A DNA stretch of 64,000 bases from Paraplanobispora siamensis (GCF_016863175.1 NZ_BOOJ01000012.1:62001-126000); one strand, 5' to 3'. Counted from the first letter of the stretch, positions 1-8,863 are shown. Made by a program: numbers and translations. Notes: generated from the sequence alone by a model not told the origin.

Positions 1-461
1 AGGCGCTGCTGCCGCCCGTCATGGGCAGCGTGCTGGAGTTCTGCCGGGAGGACCGGGTCGAGCTGCGCATGTACATCAGCGGCGACACCCTGATGACCAG
101 GGAACTGCAGGGGATCCCGCGCCGCTATCCCGACATCGACGTGGGCATCGTGCACCTGGGCGGGACCATGATCCTGGGGATGTTCATGGTGACCATGGAC
201 GGCGCGCAGGGGGCCGAGTGGGTCAACGTGATGAACCCGCAGGCCGTCATCCCGATCCACTACGACGACTACGAGGCGTTCGCCTCCCCGCTCGCCGACT
301 TCCGGCGGGAGGTCGAGCAGGCGGGCCTGGCCGAGCGCGTGTACTACCTCGCCCGCGGTCAGACGCTCAACCTGCCCGTGGGGACACGGCGCGACGAGCA
401 GGCCTGGATCGCGTCGGGAGGTCCCGCGCGGGGGCTGGACCGCGAGGAGCCGTGGGGCTGA
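1..461 (+). CDS. MBL-fold metallo-hydrolase, C-terminal part (5' truncated)
   Basis: The reading frame is open from the window edge (frame starts at base 3), so the gene begins outside the window. The visible ~152 residues contain YISGDTLM, a region around GIVHLGGTM, and AVIPIHYDDYEAF. The last is the final metal-binding His strand of beta-lactamase-fold hydrolases of the UlaG/L-ascorbate-6-phosphate-lactonase-like group. The N-terminal HxHxDH motif is not in the window, so substrate and activity cannot be judged. An internal ATG at 21 is not a credible start because the fold would be cut in half. Confidence 0.8.
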   Translation, partial: ALLPPVMGSVLEFCREDRVELRMYISGDTLMTRELQGIPRRYPDIDVGIVHLGGTMILGMFMVTMDGAQGAEWVNVMNPQAVIPIHYDDYEAFASPLADFRREVEQAGLAERVYYLARGQTLNLPVGTRRDEQAWIASGGPARGLDREEPWG

Positions 462-495
462 TCCGCAGGGACGGAGTCCACGGGGACACAGTCCG

Positions 496-536
496 CAAGG
501 ACACGGGTCACAAGGACACGGGTCACAAGGACACGG
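496..536. repeat. Tandem repeat, 15-nt unit, ~2.7 copies
   Basis: The unit CAAGGACACGGGTCA occurs twice in full and once in part, between the MBL-fold gene and the small acidic gene. It forms most of the intergenic region and lies just upstream of the ribosome-binding site of the next gene. Confidence 0.85.
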
Positions 537-552
537 AGAAAGGCAGGACCAC

Positions 553-762
553 ATGACCGAGACGGATCCGGAGGTCGGCCGGGAGCCCACCGAGCCGCCG
601 GCCGACGTACCGGACGACAGGGTGGACGCGGAAGGGCCCGACAGCCCGACCGGAACCGACCCCGACGGCCCTCCGGCCCAGATTCCCGACGACCGCAAGA
701 GCGCCGCAGGCGCGGAAATGCCGGATCCCGACGGGGAGCAGGCACCGTACCGCAGTGCCTGA
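553..762 (+). CDS. Small acidic hypothetical protein (69 aa)
   Basis: This is a short Asp/Glu/Pro-rich sequence with no hydrophobic core, signal peptide or Cys, so it is probably disordered. The motif pair VPDD and IPDD suggests an internal duplication. AGGCAGGA lies 7-8 nt before the ATG. No family is recognised. It resembles in composition two other small acidic genes in the window (at 5658 and 62364). Codon use is normal for the region, which supports a real gene, but function is unknown. Confidence 0.55.
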   Translation: MTETDPEVGREPTEPPADVPDDRVDAEGPDSPTGTDPDGPPAQIPDDRKSAAGAEMPDPDGEQAPYRSA

Positions 763-817
763 TCCGTCCGGTGCCTGACGCGCGGGGCCCTGACGCGCCC
801 GCTCCGCGCGGCCTAGC

Positions 818-1816
818 GTGAGGAGCGTGGAAGAGGAGAACCGCACCGGCAGGGTCGTCGTGCTGGTCCTGCCCGAGGTGAACCTGCTCGATCTGGGCGG
901 CCCGGTCCAGGTGTTCGACACCGCGGCCCACCTGGGCGCGCCGTACCGGGTGGAGTACGTCGCCGAGACCCCGGAAGTGATCTCCGCCCAGGGCCTGAGG
1001 TTCGCCGGGCTGGAGCCGCCGGGCCCGGCCGGGCCCGGCGACCTCGTGCTGGTCCCCGGATACCGGCTCCACCCTCCGGCGCCCGGGGAGTTCCTGGTCT
1101 CCGGGACGGTGGTGGACTGGCTGCGCGCCGCCCACCGCGACGGGGCGCGGATCGCCTCGGTCTGCAGCGGGGCGGCCGCGCTCGGCGAGGCCGGGATCCT
1201 GGACGGCCGCCGGTGCACCACCCACTGGTCGCTGATCGACGCGATGCGCGAACGCTATCCCGCCGCCCGGGTGCAGGACGCGGTGCTCTACGTCCACGAC
1301 GGGCCGGTGAGCACCAGCGCGGGGATCTCCACGGGCCTGGACCTCGCGCTGTCGCTGGTCGAGCGCGAGCACGGGCCCGCGCTCGCCGCCGCGGTGGCCC
1401 GCCAGCTCGTGGTCTACATGCGCAGGTCCGGCGGCGACGGGCAGATCAGCGCGTTCCTGCAGCACCGGGCCCACCTCAACGTCGCCGTCCACCGGGTGCA
1501 GGATCACCTGGCGCAGAATCTCGACGCCCCGCACACCCTCGCCGAGCTCGCCGCGGTGGCCCACCTGTCGCCGCGCGGCCTGAGCCGGGCGTTCACCGCC
1601 ACCATCGGGATCACCCCGCTGGAGTACCGCCAGCGGCTCAGGCTGGAGCTGGCGGCGACGCTGCTGGCCGAGACCGGCCTGACCGTCGAGGCGGTCTCCG
1701 CCCGGTGCGGCTTCCGCGACGCGCGCCACTTCCGCAGGCTCTTCACCGCCCGGTACGGCGTGCCGCCCTCGGCCTCCCGCGACGCCGTCGCCACACCGCT
1801 CACCCCCGCCCTCTGA
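818..1816 (+). CDS. GlxA-family transcriptional regulator (DJ-1/PfpI domain + AraC HTH)
   Basis: The 332-aa protein starts with a DJ-1/PfpI domain (about residues 10-180) holding the nucleophile-elbow Cys116 in SVCSGAA, followed by DGRRCTTHW. The C-terminal third (about 225-325) is an AraC-type double HTH (LAELAAVAHLSPRGLSRAF; CGFRDARHFRRLFTARYG). This is the usual GlxA/FtrA architecture, in which the DJ-1 domain is thought to sense a small molecule. The start is GTG; a second GTG nine bases later is possible. The next gene encodes another DJ-1 domain protein 86 nt downstream in the same direction, so the two probably work together. Confidence 0.9.
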   Translation: MRSVEEENRTGRVVVLVLPEVNLLDLGGPVQVFDTAAHLGAPYRVEYVAETPEVISAQGLRFAGLEPPGPAGPGDLVLVPGYRLHPPAPGEFLVSGTVVDWLRAAHRDGARIASVCSGAAALGEAGILDGRRCTTHWSLIDAMRERYPAARVQDAVLYVHDGPVSTSAGISTGLDLALSLVEREHGPALAAAVARQLVVYMRRSGGDGQISAFLQHRAHLNVAVHRVQDHLAQNLDAPHTLAELAAVAHLSPRGLSRAFTATIGITPLEYRQRLRLELAATLLAETGLTVEAVSARCGFRDARHFRRLFTARYGVPPSASRDAVATPLTPAL

Positions 1817-1902
1817 CGGTCACGGCGCTCCCTGCCAACCCCCGGCCGCCGCACCGTCCGCCCACGCCCCCATCCGCCTTCAGGCACCGAGGAGATCCCG
1901 TC

Positions 1903-3318
1903 ATGCCCTCATCCCCGCGCGGCCGTGCCCGCACCCTGCTCAGGGTCCTGTCCTGCGCCGCGCTGTCCGCCGCCGTCCTGGCCGGTACGGCCTTCGCCGG
2001 GGTCGCCGCGACGATGGGCGAGAGCTTCCCCGCCGGGCCCGGGTCCGTCCCTCCGGGAGGCTGGCCCGCCGCGGAGCCGGTGCCCGCCGGGCGGACGGTC
2101 GTCGCGGTGGCGCTGGGCGCGACCGGCTCGGTGGTCGGCGACGTGCTGCCGCCGTACGAGGTGTTCGCGCGGTCGGACAGGTTCGCCGTGTACACGGTCT
2201 CCGAGCGCAGGCGGCCGGTGGCGCTGTCCGGGGGCCTGCGCGTGCTGCCCGATCACACCTTCGGTGACGTGGCGGCGGGCAGGGTACCCGCACCGGACGT
2301 GGTGGTGGTGCCGGCGGTGGTGGAGCCCAGAGGCGAGCAGGAGGCGCCGCTGCGCGGGTGGATCGCCGCGCAGGCCGGCCGGGGCGCCCGGATCCTGGGG
2401 GTGTGCGCCGGGTCGGACCTGGTGGCCGCGGCGGGCGTGCTGGACGGCCGCCGGGCCACCTCCTTCTGGGACCGGATCGCCTCGCTGGAGGAGAGCAACC
2501 CGCGGACGGAGTGGGTGCGCGGTCAGCGCTACGTGCAGGACGGCCCGATCACCACGACCGCCGGGGTGACCTCGGGCATCGTCGGGGCGCTGCGGCTGGT
2601 CCAGCAGCTGGCCGGGACCGCGGAGGCCGAGCGGATCGGCCGCGAGGTGGCCTATCCGGGATGGTCGCCGGACGGCTCCACGGCGATTCCGGTCAACGGG
2701 ATCGCCGTGGCCGACCTGCCGTACGTGCTCAACTCGGCCTTCCCCTGGGGGCGGCCCTCCGTCGGCGTGGGGCTGAACGGGGGAGCGGGCGAGATCGACG
2801 TCGCCGCCGCCTTCGAGGTCTACTCGGGCACGTCCTTCGCCGCGCGCGCGATCCCCGTGGCCGCCGGGCCGGTGGTCAGGACCCGGCACGGGATGGTCCT
2901 GCTGGCCGAGCCCGCGGGCGCCGGGACCGCCTCCCCGGACCGGCTGGTGGTGCCGGGCGCCCGCGGCGCGGGCGAGGTCGATCCGGCGCTGGCGGCCTGG
3001 GCGGCCGGGAACGGGCTGCGGGTGGAGCTGCCGCACGCCGGCCGCCGGCCGGGGGAGTCGGCCTTCGACCCCGTCCTGCGCGACCTGGCCGTCCACGCCG
3101 ACCGGGCCACCGCCCGCACGACCGCGAAGTTCGTCGAGTATCCCGCGGAGCACCTCACGCTCGCCGGAGCCGCCTGGCCCTGGCGCCCGACGGCCCTGCT
3201 CATCGCGCTATCGGCGGCGGTGGGCGGTGTGTGCGCGCTGCTCCTGCGGCGTTCCCGCCGCTCCGCCGGAACCGGTCCGGGACGCCCGTCGGGGGCACGT
3301 GATCTCCAACGTGCCTGA
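1903..3318 (+). CDS. Membrane-associated DJ-1/PfpI family protein
   Basis: The 471-aa protein has an N-terminal signal/anchor segment (residues ~9-37), a DJ-1/PfpI domain (~65-250) with Cys168 in LGVCAGSDL, and a C-terminal helix (LLIALSAAVGGVCALLL) followed by basic residues. The extracellular middle and C-terminal parts are not recognised. The upstream GlxA-type paralogue has CTTHW after its DGRR, whereas this protein has ATSFW. The His that usually pairs with the Cys is therefore missing, and a binding or sensing role is more likely than enzymatic activity. GAGGAG lies 7 nt before the ATG. Co-transcription with the GlxA-type gene is likely. Confidence 0.8.
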   Translation: MPSSPRGRARTLLRVLSCAALSAAVLAGTAFAGVAATMGESFPAGPGSVPPGGWPAAEPVPAGRTVVAVALGATGSVVGDVLPPYEVFARSDRFAVYTVSERRRPVALSGGLRVLPDHTFGDVAAGRVPAPDVVVVPAVVEPRGEQEAPLRGWIAAQAGRGARILGVCAGSDLVAAAGVLDGRRATSFWDRIASLEESNPRTEWVRGQRYVQDGPITTTAGVTSGIVGALRLVQQLAGTAEAERIGREVAYPGWSPDGSTAIPVNGIAVADLPYVLNSAFPWGRPSVGVGLNGGAGEIDVAAAFEVYSGTSFAARAIPVAAGPVVRTRHGMVLLAEPAGAGTASPDRLVVPGARGAGEVDPALAAWAAGNGLRVELPHAGRRPGESAFDPVLRDLAVHADRATARTTAKFVEYPAEHLTLAGAAWPWRPTALLIALSAAVGGVCALLLRRSRRSAGTGPGRPSGARDLQRA

Positions 3319-3408
3319 TGTGTCCGGGCTTGCCGGGGAAAAAGGAATGATTAGCCTGGTCGTTGTGGGTAGCAGGATGGTCACGTTCACCCGATGAAGG
3401 AGCAAACC

Positions 3409-3720
3409 ATGGCTCTCCCCACCCTTACCCCCGAGCAGCGCCAGGCCGCTCTCGCCAAGGCCGCCGAGACCCGCACGGCCCGGGCGAAGCTGCTGGCCGA
3501 CGTCAGGTCCGGTCAGATCAGCCTGAAGGAGCTGCTCGACCGCGACGACGACATCGCCAAGCGCATCAAGGTATCCCAGGCGCTGCGCGCCCTGCCGGGC
3601 GTGGGCAGCGTGAAGGCCGCGCAGCTGATGAAGCGGGCCGACGTCGACGAGGCCCGTCGCCTCGGCGGACTCGGCGCGCAGCAGCGCCGCAAGCTGATCG
3701 AGGCCGTCACCTCCAAGTGA
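3409..3720 (+). CDS. mihF: Integration host factor, actinobacterial type
   Basis: The 103-aa basic protein reads MALPTLTPEQRQAAL and has the helix-two-turn-helix stretch RALPGVGSVKAAQLM typical of mycobacterial/streptomycete IHF, a nucleoid protein that binds DNA without sequence specificity. An upstream in-frame ATG exists, but AAGGAG sits at 3397-3402, properly spaced for the ATG at 3409. In many actinomycetes mihF lies beside gmk and pyrF; here it is beside unrelated genes, so this may be a relocated or second copy. A strong hairpin follows the stop directly. Confidence 0.93.
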   Translation: MALPTLTPEQRQAALAKAAETRTARAKLLADVRSGQISLKELLDRDDDIAKRIKVSQALRALPGVGSVKAAQLMKRADVDEARRLGGLGAQQRRKLIEAVTSK

Positions 3721-3722
3721 TC

Positions 3723-3753
3723 CAGCGCGCCGTCCGGCGAGGGCGGCGCGCTG
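3723..3753. terminator. Bidirectional terminator between mihF and the flavin oxidoreductase
   Basis: CAGCGCGCC and GGCGCGCTG form a perfect 9-bp stem around a 13-nt loop, filling the gap between two convergent stop codons. Confidence 0.75.
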
Positions 3754-4986
3754 TCACTCCTCGTGGCCTCCCAGATCCGCCAGCACCGCCCGCGCGGTGC
3801 GGCGGCCTGAGACCAGCGCGCCCTGGATCGAGCCGGTGTCGCGGTGGTCGCCGCAGACGTACCGGCCGCGCTCGAGCCGGACCGGGCGGCGCAGCGGCAT
3901 CGGCGGCGGCATGGCGGGCAGAGCGGCCTCGATCGCGTAGGTCGCGATGTGCTCCCACGCGTCGGTGCCGCCGTAGATCTCCTCCAGGCGGGCCCGTACC
4001 CGCGGTTCGTCCGCGTCGGAGGCCATGCCCAGCACCGACGTCGCCACCAGCGCCCGGCCGTCGGCCGAGTAGTCGGGGGCGGCGTCGGTGAGCACCAGTG
4101 TGTCGGTGATCTGCCCCTCGGCGTCCACGACCTGGATGGGCTCCTTGAGCGGGGACTGCGGAGCCGCGTGGTAGAAGGTGGTGACCGATCGCATCTCGGG
4201 CACCGGCAGGCCGGGCAGCAGCCGGCCCGCGGTCCCCGGGTCGGTGGCCACGACCACCGCGGCCGCGGGTACCTCCGTGCCGTCGGTGAGCAGGACCCCG
4301 TCGGCGGTCACGGCCTCGACGGGCGTCTCCAGGCGGATCGTGCCCTCCGGCAGCCGCCCGGCCAGCTGGGCGGGCGCCTGGCCCATGCCCAGGGCCGGCA
4401 GGCCGATCGTGCCGCGGGCGAAGGAACGCCAGAACAGGTGGAAGATCCGGCTGGAGGTCTCCAGCTCCCGCTCCAGGACGACCCCGGAGAAGAACGGGCG
4501 CAGCAACGTCTCGACCATCCGCTCGGAGATCCCCCAGCGCCGCAGTTCCTCGGCCGTGGTGCGCTCGGTGTCGTCCTTGAGCATCGAGGCGGGGAAGGCC
4601 AGGTCGCGGCCCGTCATCACGGCCAGGGCGACCTTGTCGCCGATCGTGCCCACATCCGCCATGACGCCGCTGAAGGAGTGCCTGGGGTGCTTCCAGGGGA
4701 GCATCACCCGGTCCGTCCTCCCCTCTCGGAAGACCAGCAGCCCGGAGTCGAAGGCCCGCACGTCAAGCGCGTCGAGGTCGAAGACGCGCGCGGCCTCGGG
4801 ATAGGCGGTGTTGAAGACCTGGAAGCCCCGGTCCAGGCGGAAGCCGTCCACGATGTCGGTGCGCATCCGGCCGCCCACGCCGTCGGAGGACTCCAGCACC
4901 TGGACGGTGCGGCCCTCCGCGCTGAGCCGCAGAGCGCAGGCGAGGCCCGCCAGCCCCGCACCGACGACGATCACGTTTCCGGGCAT
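3754..4986 (-). CDS. FAD-dependent amine oxidase/phytoene desaturase-like oxidoreductase
   Basis: The 410-aa protein begins with a dinucleotide-binding motif (VIVVGAGLAGLACALRL), followed by E-SSDGVGGRMRTD as in the flavin amine oxidase/protoporphyrinogen oxidase superfamily. A C-terminal FAD-contacting stretch reads YVCGDHRDTGSIQGALVSGRR. Substrate cannot be told from sequence. There is no signal peptide, so it should act in the cytoplasm. AGGGGGGA lies upstream of the ATG. It is transcribed alone and converges on mihF. Confidence 0.85.
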   Translation of the reverse strand: MPGNVIVVGAGLAGLACALRLSAEGRTVQVLESSDGVGGRMRTDIVDGFRLDRGFQVFNTAYPEAARVFDLDALDVRAFDSGLLVFREGRTDRVMLPWKHPRHSFSGVMADVGTIGDKVALAVMTGRDLAFPASMLKDDTERTTAEELRRWGISERMVETLLRPFFSGVVLERELETSSRIFHLFWRSFARGTIGLPALGMGQAPAQLAGRLPEGTIRLETPVEAVTADGVLLTDGTEVPAAAVVVATDPGTAGRLLPGLPVPEMRSVTTFYHAAPQSPLKEPIQVVDAEGQITDTLVLTDAAPDYSADGRALVATSVLGMASDADEPRVRARLEEIYGGTDAWEHIATYAIEAALPAMPPPMPLRRPVRLERGRYVCGDHRDTGSIQGALVSGRRTARAVLADLGGHEE

Positions 4987-5151
4987 GCCCGTTCCCCCCT
5001 GTCCGGCTGCCGGCCGGGTACTCGTCCGTCTCTTCCGCTCTCTTCCTTCGGACGGTGCACCGGACCGGATTCACCGGGTCTCCTGACCGCCGGTGCTCCG
5101 GGCAAACCCGGGGCGGTGAATATCCGGCCCCGGACCGGGTAACGGCCGATC

Positions 5152-5589
5152 ATGGAAAACGATCGTCCCGATCCGCAGCACCGCAGGCCCGAAGGGGTGG
5201 ACGACGCCACCGTGGAGGCTCTGGGCAAGTTGTCCGAGGCACTGGAGACGACCGAACGGGCCCGCGGCCACCTGTACACCTTCCATCAGCTCACCGGGCA
5301 CGCCGACCTGATGCTCGACGAGGCCGTCGAGCTGCTGCACGCCGCCGGGCACGGGGAGCAGGCCGAGGCCGTGCGGACCGAGCTGATCGGGCGCAACGTG
5401 ATAGCGGGCCGGTGGACCTTCCAGATCGTCGAGGACTACGACGACGGCTACCACCGCTGCTTCCTCGACCTGGAGGAGCGGATCAGGAACGAGCTGGCCG
5501 GCGGGCGGCGCCACCTGTACGAGGCGGAGATGAAGGAGCGCCGCCGTACGCGCGGACGCCGGGGACACGAGGCCCTGCCCTCCGAGTGA
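5152..5589 (+). CDS. Conserved actinobacterial hypothetical protein (145 aa)
   Basis: This all-helical, charged protein has a central region ERARGHLYTFHQLTGHADLM, then RWTFQIVEDYDDGY and a basic tail (EAEMKERRRTRGRRGHEA). I recognise the pattern from uncharacterised actinobacterial proteins and know no function. No signal peptide or membrane helix is visible. No clear Shine-Dalgarno precedes the ATG. The next small gene follows 68 nt downstream on the same strand. Confidence 0.75.
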   Translation: MENDRPDPQHRRPEGVDDATVEALGKLSEALETTERARGHLYTFHQLTGHADLMLDEAVELLHAAGHGEQAEAVRTELIGRNVIAGRWTFQIVEDYDDGYHRCFLDLEERIRNELAGGRRHLYEAEMKERRRTRGRRGHEALPSE

Positions 5590-5657
5590 ACGGCCGCGCC
5601 CGCGGAAGCGCGCGGCTCCCGGGGCATGACGGCCGCCCCGCGGGGGAGGTGGGGGGC

Positions 5658-5918
5658 ATGAACGAAGACGAGAACCCGTCGGCGCAGACGCCGGAGGAGA
5701 CACACGACCATCGGCCGGGGGAGGCAGGCGAGGAGCTCCCGCCCGCCCCGGACGGACTCGAAGGAGAGACCCGCACGGTGGCGGCGAGGTCGGGATCCGA
5801 CACCTCCTTCCCCGAGCGGCCGATCCCGGCCGACCCGGTGGAGGCCTCCCCCGAGGATCAGAAGGCCGGTCACGACGAGGGCCGGACCCCCGAGCCGGAC
5901 ATGGGCCCCTCGTCCTGA
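5658..5918 (+). CDS. Small acidic, probably disordered protein (86 aa)
   Basis: The protein begins MNEDENPSAQTPEETHDHRP and continues rich in Glu, Asp, Pro and Ser, with no predicted folded core. GGGAGG precedes the ATG by about 9 nt. It may form an operon with the 145-aa gene upstream. No family is recognised. Confidence 0.6.
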   Translation: MNEDENPSAQTPEETHDHRPGEAGEELPPAPDGLEGETRTVAARSGSDTSFPERPIPADPVEASPEDQKAGHDEGRTPEPDMGPSS

Positions 5919-5950
5919 GGCCCGCCGGGTGCACGGCGGCGCCCGGCCGT

Positions 5951-6015
5951 ACGGGAAGCCGCGGAGCCGTACGGGAAGCCGCGGAGCCGTACGGGAAGCC
6001 GCGGAGCCGTACGGG
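5951..6015. repeat. Tandem repeat, 20-nt unit, three copies plus a fragment
   Basis: The unit ACGGGAAGCCGCGGAGCCGT is repeated three times without change, and ACGGG starts a fourth. Every unit boundary makes the palindrome CCGTACGG and each unit contains CCGCGG. It lies 33 nt after the stop of the small acidic gene, in the tail between convergent genes. Confidence 0.9.
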
Positions 6016-6078
6016 CAGGTCCGCGAGGGCCGGGGGACGACGCCGAGAGAACGGCTGGGGAACGACGCCGGGAAACGA

Positions 6079-6106
6079 TGAAGGCCCGGGGAGACCCGGG
6101 CCTTCA
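6079..6106. terminator. Bidirectional terminator
   Basis: TGAAGGCCCGGG and CCCGGGCCTTCA pair perfectly over 12 bp around a GAGA loop, between the acidic-protein gene and the convergent secreted-protein gene. Confidence 0.85.
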
Positions 6107-6195
6107 CGTATGGGCGGACGGTCACCGATCGGGGGATCGGCGGCCGGTCCACATGGCCGGTGACCAACTGGTAAGCCGGTCACCGGGGACGGCGA

Positions 6196-6945
6196 CTACC
6201 GGCGCCAGGTCCGGACCCGGACCCAGTCGGAACGGCTGACGCTCTCGCCCAGCTCGTCGTCGCCCTCGAACACGGCGCGGAACTCGCCGCTCCTGAACGC
6301 GCGGGCCTTGGCGTAGAACCGGCCGCGGTGGTCGGTGTCGGCGGAGGTCACGTACTTCCAGGCGCTGGAGCCGCGGGAGCGGAAGTAGATCTCCACCTCC
6401 TCGTCGTCCACGCCCTGCCAGCGCCAGTCCTCACGCACCTGCAGGCGGCCGGAGAAGTGGATCCAGCGGCCCTTGCGCACCGAGCCGGGCTCGGCGGAGA
6501 ACCGGCTCAGGCGGGTCGGAGCCGTGCTCTGCTCGTGCTTGACGGAGAAGGCCACCTGGTCGGTCACCTTCTTGCCGTCCTTGTCGTACGCCTCGGCGAT
6601 GGCGAGCCAGCGGCCCTCGAAGTCCGACTTGTCGAAGTCGGCGGAGAAGCGCCACAGGTCGCCGTGCCGGAAGAGCTTGGGCTCCTCCTCCGCGAGGGTG
6701 CGGGCCCGGTCGCTGTCCGGCCGGAGCCGGAGGTCGACCCGGGTGGCCTCGGTGGTGCGGACGTCGATGGTGACCTTGGTGTCGTCGTCGCCCTTGACGA
6801 CGACGGGGTTGGGGGCCACATCGGTGATCTTGACGGTGAGCTCGGCGCGCGTCGCCGAGGCCGTACCGGCACCGGCGGTCAGGAGCAGCGAGCTGCCGAC
6901 CACTGCGGACAGAACGCCGACGGCGATTCTTTTGACCACGATCAT
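6196..6945 (-). CDS. Secreted hypothetical protein
   Basis: The ~249-aa protein has a signal peptide (MIVVKRIAVGVLSAVVGSSL..., cleavage near TASA). Two beta-rich halves follow: one around LTVKITDVAPNPVVVKGDDD and one around TRLSRFSAEPGSVRKGRWIHFSG, which look like two Ig-like secreted domains. The start at 6945 fits the n-region; GGGGAGAGGA is very close to it and better spaced for the in-frame GTG at 6939. Longer upstream starts would spoil the signal peptide. Function is unknown. Confidence 0.75.
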   Translation of the reverse strand: MIVVKRIAVGVLSAVVGSSLLLTAGAGTASATRAELTVKITDVAPNPVVVKGDDDTKVTIDVRTTEATRVDLRLRPDSDRARTLAEEEPKLFRHGDLWRFSADFDKSDFEGRWLAIAEAYDKDGKKVTDQVAFSVKHEQSTAPTRLSRFSAEPGSVRKGRWIHFSGRLQVREDWRWQGVDDEEVEIYFRSRGSSAWKYVTSADTDHRGRFYAKARAFRSGEFRAVFEGDDELGESVSRSDWVRVRTWRR

Positions 6946-7188
6946 TCCTCTCCCCGTTCGATGGAAGCGAGCTCGGGTGATCGCTTCCACACCCCTTAAC
7001 GACGAGACTGGAGGGGAAGACGTTGCCTCAAATCACGAAAAATCCGGACTCAAGTTTCCGTAAGATCACGTTTCGGCCACAAGATCGCAGGTGGTCCCGT
7101 GATTCGCGGTGCGGGAGAAGCCAGAGAAACAGAATATAAATCTGTCTGATTTGCCGGGATTACGGCTCCGGCTCTCGGCGGAAACCCG

Positions 7189-7217
7189 TTCGGAGATAGC
7201 GGCCCCGGGCGGATAAC
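7189..7217 (+). promoter_or_regulatory. Candidate promoter of the ABC-F gene, leaderless start
   Basis: TTCGGA (7189-7194) and GATAAC (7212-7217) are 17 bp apart. The ATG lies 8 nt after the -10 box and no Shine-Dalgarno is present, which fits a leaderless mRNA. Upstream, the AT-rich patch 7129-7145 contains ACAGA and TCTGT arms around ATATAAA. Confidence 0.45.
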
Positions 7218-7225
7218 GTGCCTCC

Positions 7226-8863
7226 ATGAGCGCCACCATCGTCGCAAAGGACCTCGCCGCCGGACACGGCGACCGCGCCCTGTTCTCCGGGCTGGACCTC
7301 GTCGTCGCCCCCGGTGACGTCATCGGCCTAGTCGGCGTGAACGGGGCGGGCAAGTCCACCCTGATGCGGATCCTCGCCGGGCTGCTCCCCGCCGAGCACG
7401 GCACCGTACGGCTCAGCCCGCCCACCGCGACGGTCGGCTACCTCCCCCAGGAGCGCGAGCGCCGGGCCGGTGAGACCGTCGCGGCCTTCCTGGCCCGGCG
7501 GACCGGGGTGGCCGACGCGCAGCGCGCCCTGGACGTCGCGACCGAGGGACTGGTCGAGGGCCGGGCCGGCGCCGACGACGACTACGCGATCGCCCTGGAG
7601 CGGTGGCTGGGCCTGGGCGGCGCCGACCTGGAGGAGCGGGCCGGGGAGGTCGTCGCCGACCTCGGGCTGGAGGTGGGCCTCGACCACCCGATGACGGCGC
7701 TTTCGGGCGGGCAGGCCGCCCGCGCGGGCATGGCCTCGCTGCTGCTGAGCCGCTACGACGTCTTCCTGCTCGACGAGCCCACCAACGACCTGGACCTGGA
7801 CGGCCTGGAGCGGCTCGAACGCTTCGTCGCCGGCCTGCGCGCCGGGACGGTCCTGGTCAGCCACGACCGCGAGTTCCTGGCCAGGACGGCCAACCGGATC
7901 GTCGAGCTCGACCTGGCCCAGCAGCAGGTCCGCGCCTACGGCGGCGGCTACGAGGCCTACCTCGCCGAGCGCGAGGTCGCCCGGCGGCACGCCCGCGAGG
8001 AGTACGAGGAGTACGCCGAGACCGTCTCCGAGCTCAAGGCCCGCGCCCTCAAGCAGCGCAACTGGATGGAGAAGGGCGTCAAGAACGCACGGCGGAAGAT
8101 GCCCGACAACGACAAGATCGGCCGTAACGCCCGCGTCGAGACGACCGAGAAGCAGGCCGCCAAGGCCCGCCAGACGGAGAAGCTGATCGAGCGCATGGAG
8201 GTGGTCGAGGAGCCCCGCAAGGAGTGGGAGCTGCGCATGGAGATCGCCGTGGCGCCCCGGGCCGGGGCGGTCGTGGCGACCCTGCGCGAGGCGGTCGTAC
8301 GGCGCGGCGCGTTCACCCTCGGCCCGGTGGACCTCCAGATCGGCTGGGCCGAGCGGGTGGCGATCACCGGGGCCAACGGCTCGGGCAAGACCACGCTGCT
8401 GGCCGCGCTCCTGGGCCGCCTCCCCCTGGAGGGGGGCCATGCCTCCCTGGGCCCCGGCGTGGTCGTCGGCGAGGTGGACCAGGCACGCGGCCTGTTCCTG
8501 GGGGAGGAGTCCCTGCTGGACGCCTTCGCCGCCGCCGCGGGCGGCATGCCCCCGGCCGGCGCCCGGACGCTCCTGGCCAAGTTCGGCCTGCGCGCGGCCC
8601 ACGTGCTGCGCCCGGCCGCCACTCTCTCGCCGGGCGAGCGCACCCGGGCCGCGCTCGCGCTGCTGCAGGCCAGGGGCGTGAACCTGCTCGTCCTCGACGA
8701 GCCGACCAACCACCTGGACCTGCCCGCGATCGAGCAGCTGGAGTCGGCGCTGTCGTCCTACCCGGGCACGCTGCTGCTGGTCACCCACGACCGCCGGATG
8801 CTGGAGGCGGTGCACACCACCCGCCACGTCCACGTCGACGCGGGCAAGGTCACCGAGAACTGA
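7226..8863 (+). CDS. ABC-F type ATPase (ribosome-associated, duplicated NBD)
   Basis: The 545-aa protein has two ATP-binding domains and no membrane segment. Domain 1 has GVNGAGKST, LSGGQAARAG and LLDEPTNDLD. A charged linker (ARREYEEYAETVSELKARALKQRNWM) joins it to domain 2, with GANGSGKTT, LSPGERTRAAL and VLDEPTNHLD. ABC-F proteins act on the ribosomal E site, as translation factors or antibiotic-resistance proteins; sequence alone does not decide which. It is monocistronic, with a protease gene converging on it. Confidence 0.92.
   Translation: MSATIVAKDLAAGHGDRALFSGLDLVVAPGDVIGLVGVNGAGKSTLMRILAGLLPAEHGTVRLSPPTATVGYLPQERERRAGETVAAFLARRTGVADAQRALDVATEGLVEGRAGADDDYAIALERWLGLGGADLEERAGEVVADLGLEVGLDHPMTALSGGQAARAGMASLLLSRYDVFLLDEPTNDLDLDGLERLERFVAGLRAGTVLVSHDREFLARTANRIVELDLAQQQVRAYGGGYEAYLAEREVARRHAREEYEEYAETVSELKARALKQRNWMEKGVKNARRKMPDNDKIGRNARVETTEKQAAKARQTEKLIERMEVVEEPRKEWELRMEIAVAPRAGAVVATLREAVVRRGAFTLGPVDLQIGWAERVAITGANGSGKTTLLAALLGRLPLEGGHASLGPGVVVGEVDQARGLFLGEESLLDAFAAAAGGMPPAGARTLLAKFGLRAAHVLRPAATLSPGERTRAALALLQARGVNLLVLDEPTNHLDLPAIEQLESALSSYPGTLLLVTHDRRMLEAVHTTRHVHVDAGKVTEN

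Noticed and set aside
496-536. Short direct repeats as a CRISPR array
   Set aside because: The copies are contiguous with no spacers; the same holds for the other arrays at 5951, 21962, 34503 and 56696.
1213-1902. Upstream extension of the membrane DJ-1 gene into the GlxA-type gene
   Set aside because: The added part is the GlxA gene read in another frame (Arg/Pro-rich). The start at 1903 has a proper ribosome-binding site and signal peptide.
7129-7145. AT-rich ACAGA/TCTGT patch upstream of the ABC-F gene as a riboswitch or attenuator
   Set aside because: The arms are only 5 bp, no leader peptide or alternative hairpins are visible, and the gene looks leaderless from a closer promoter.
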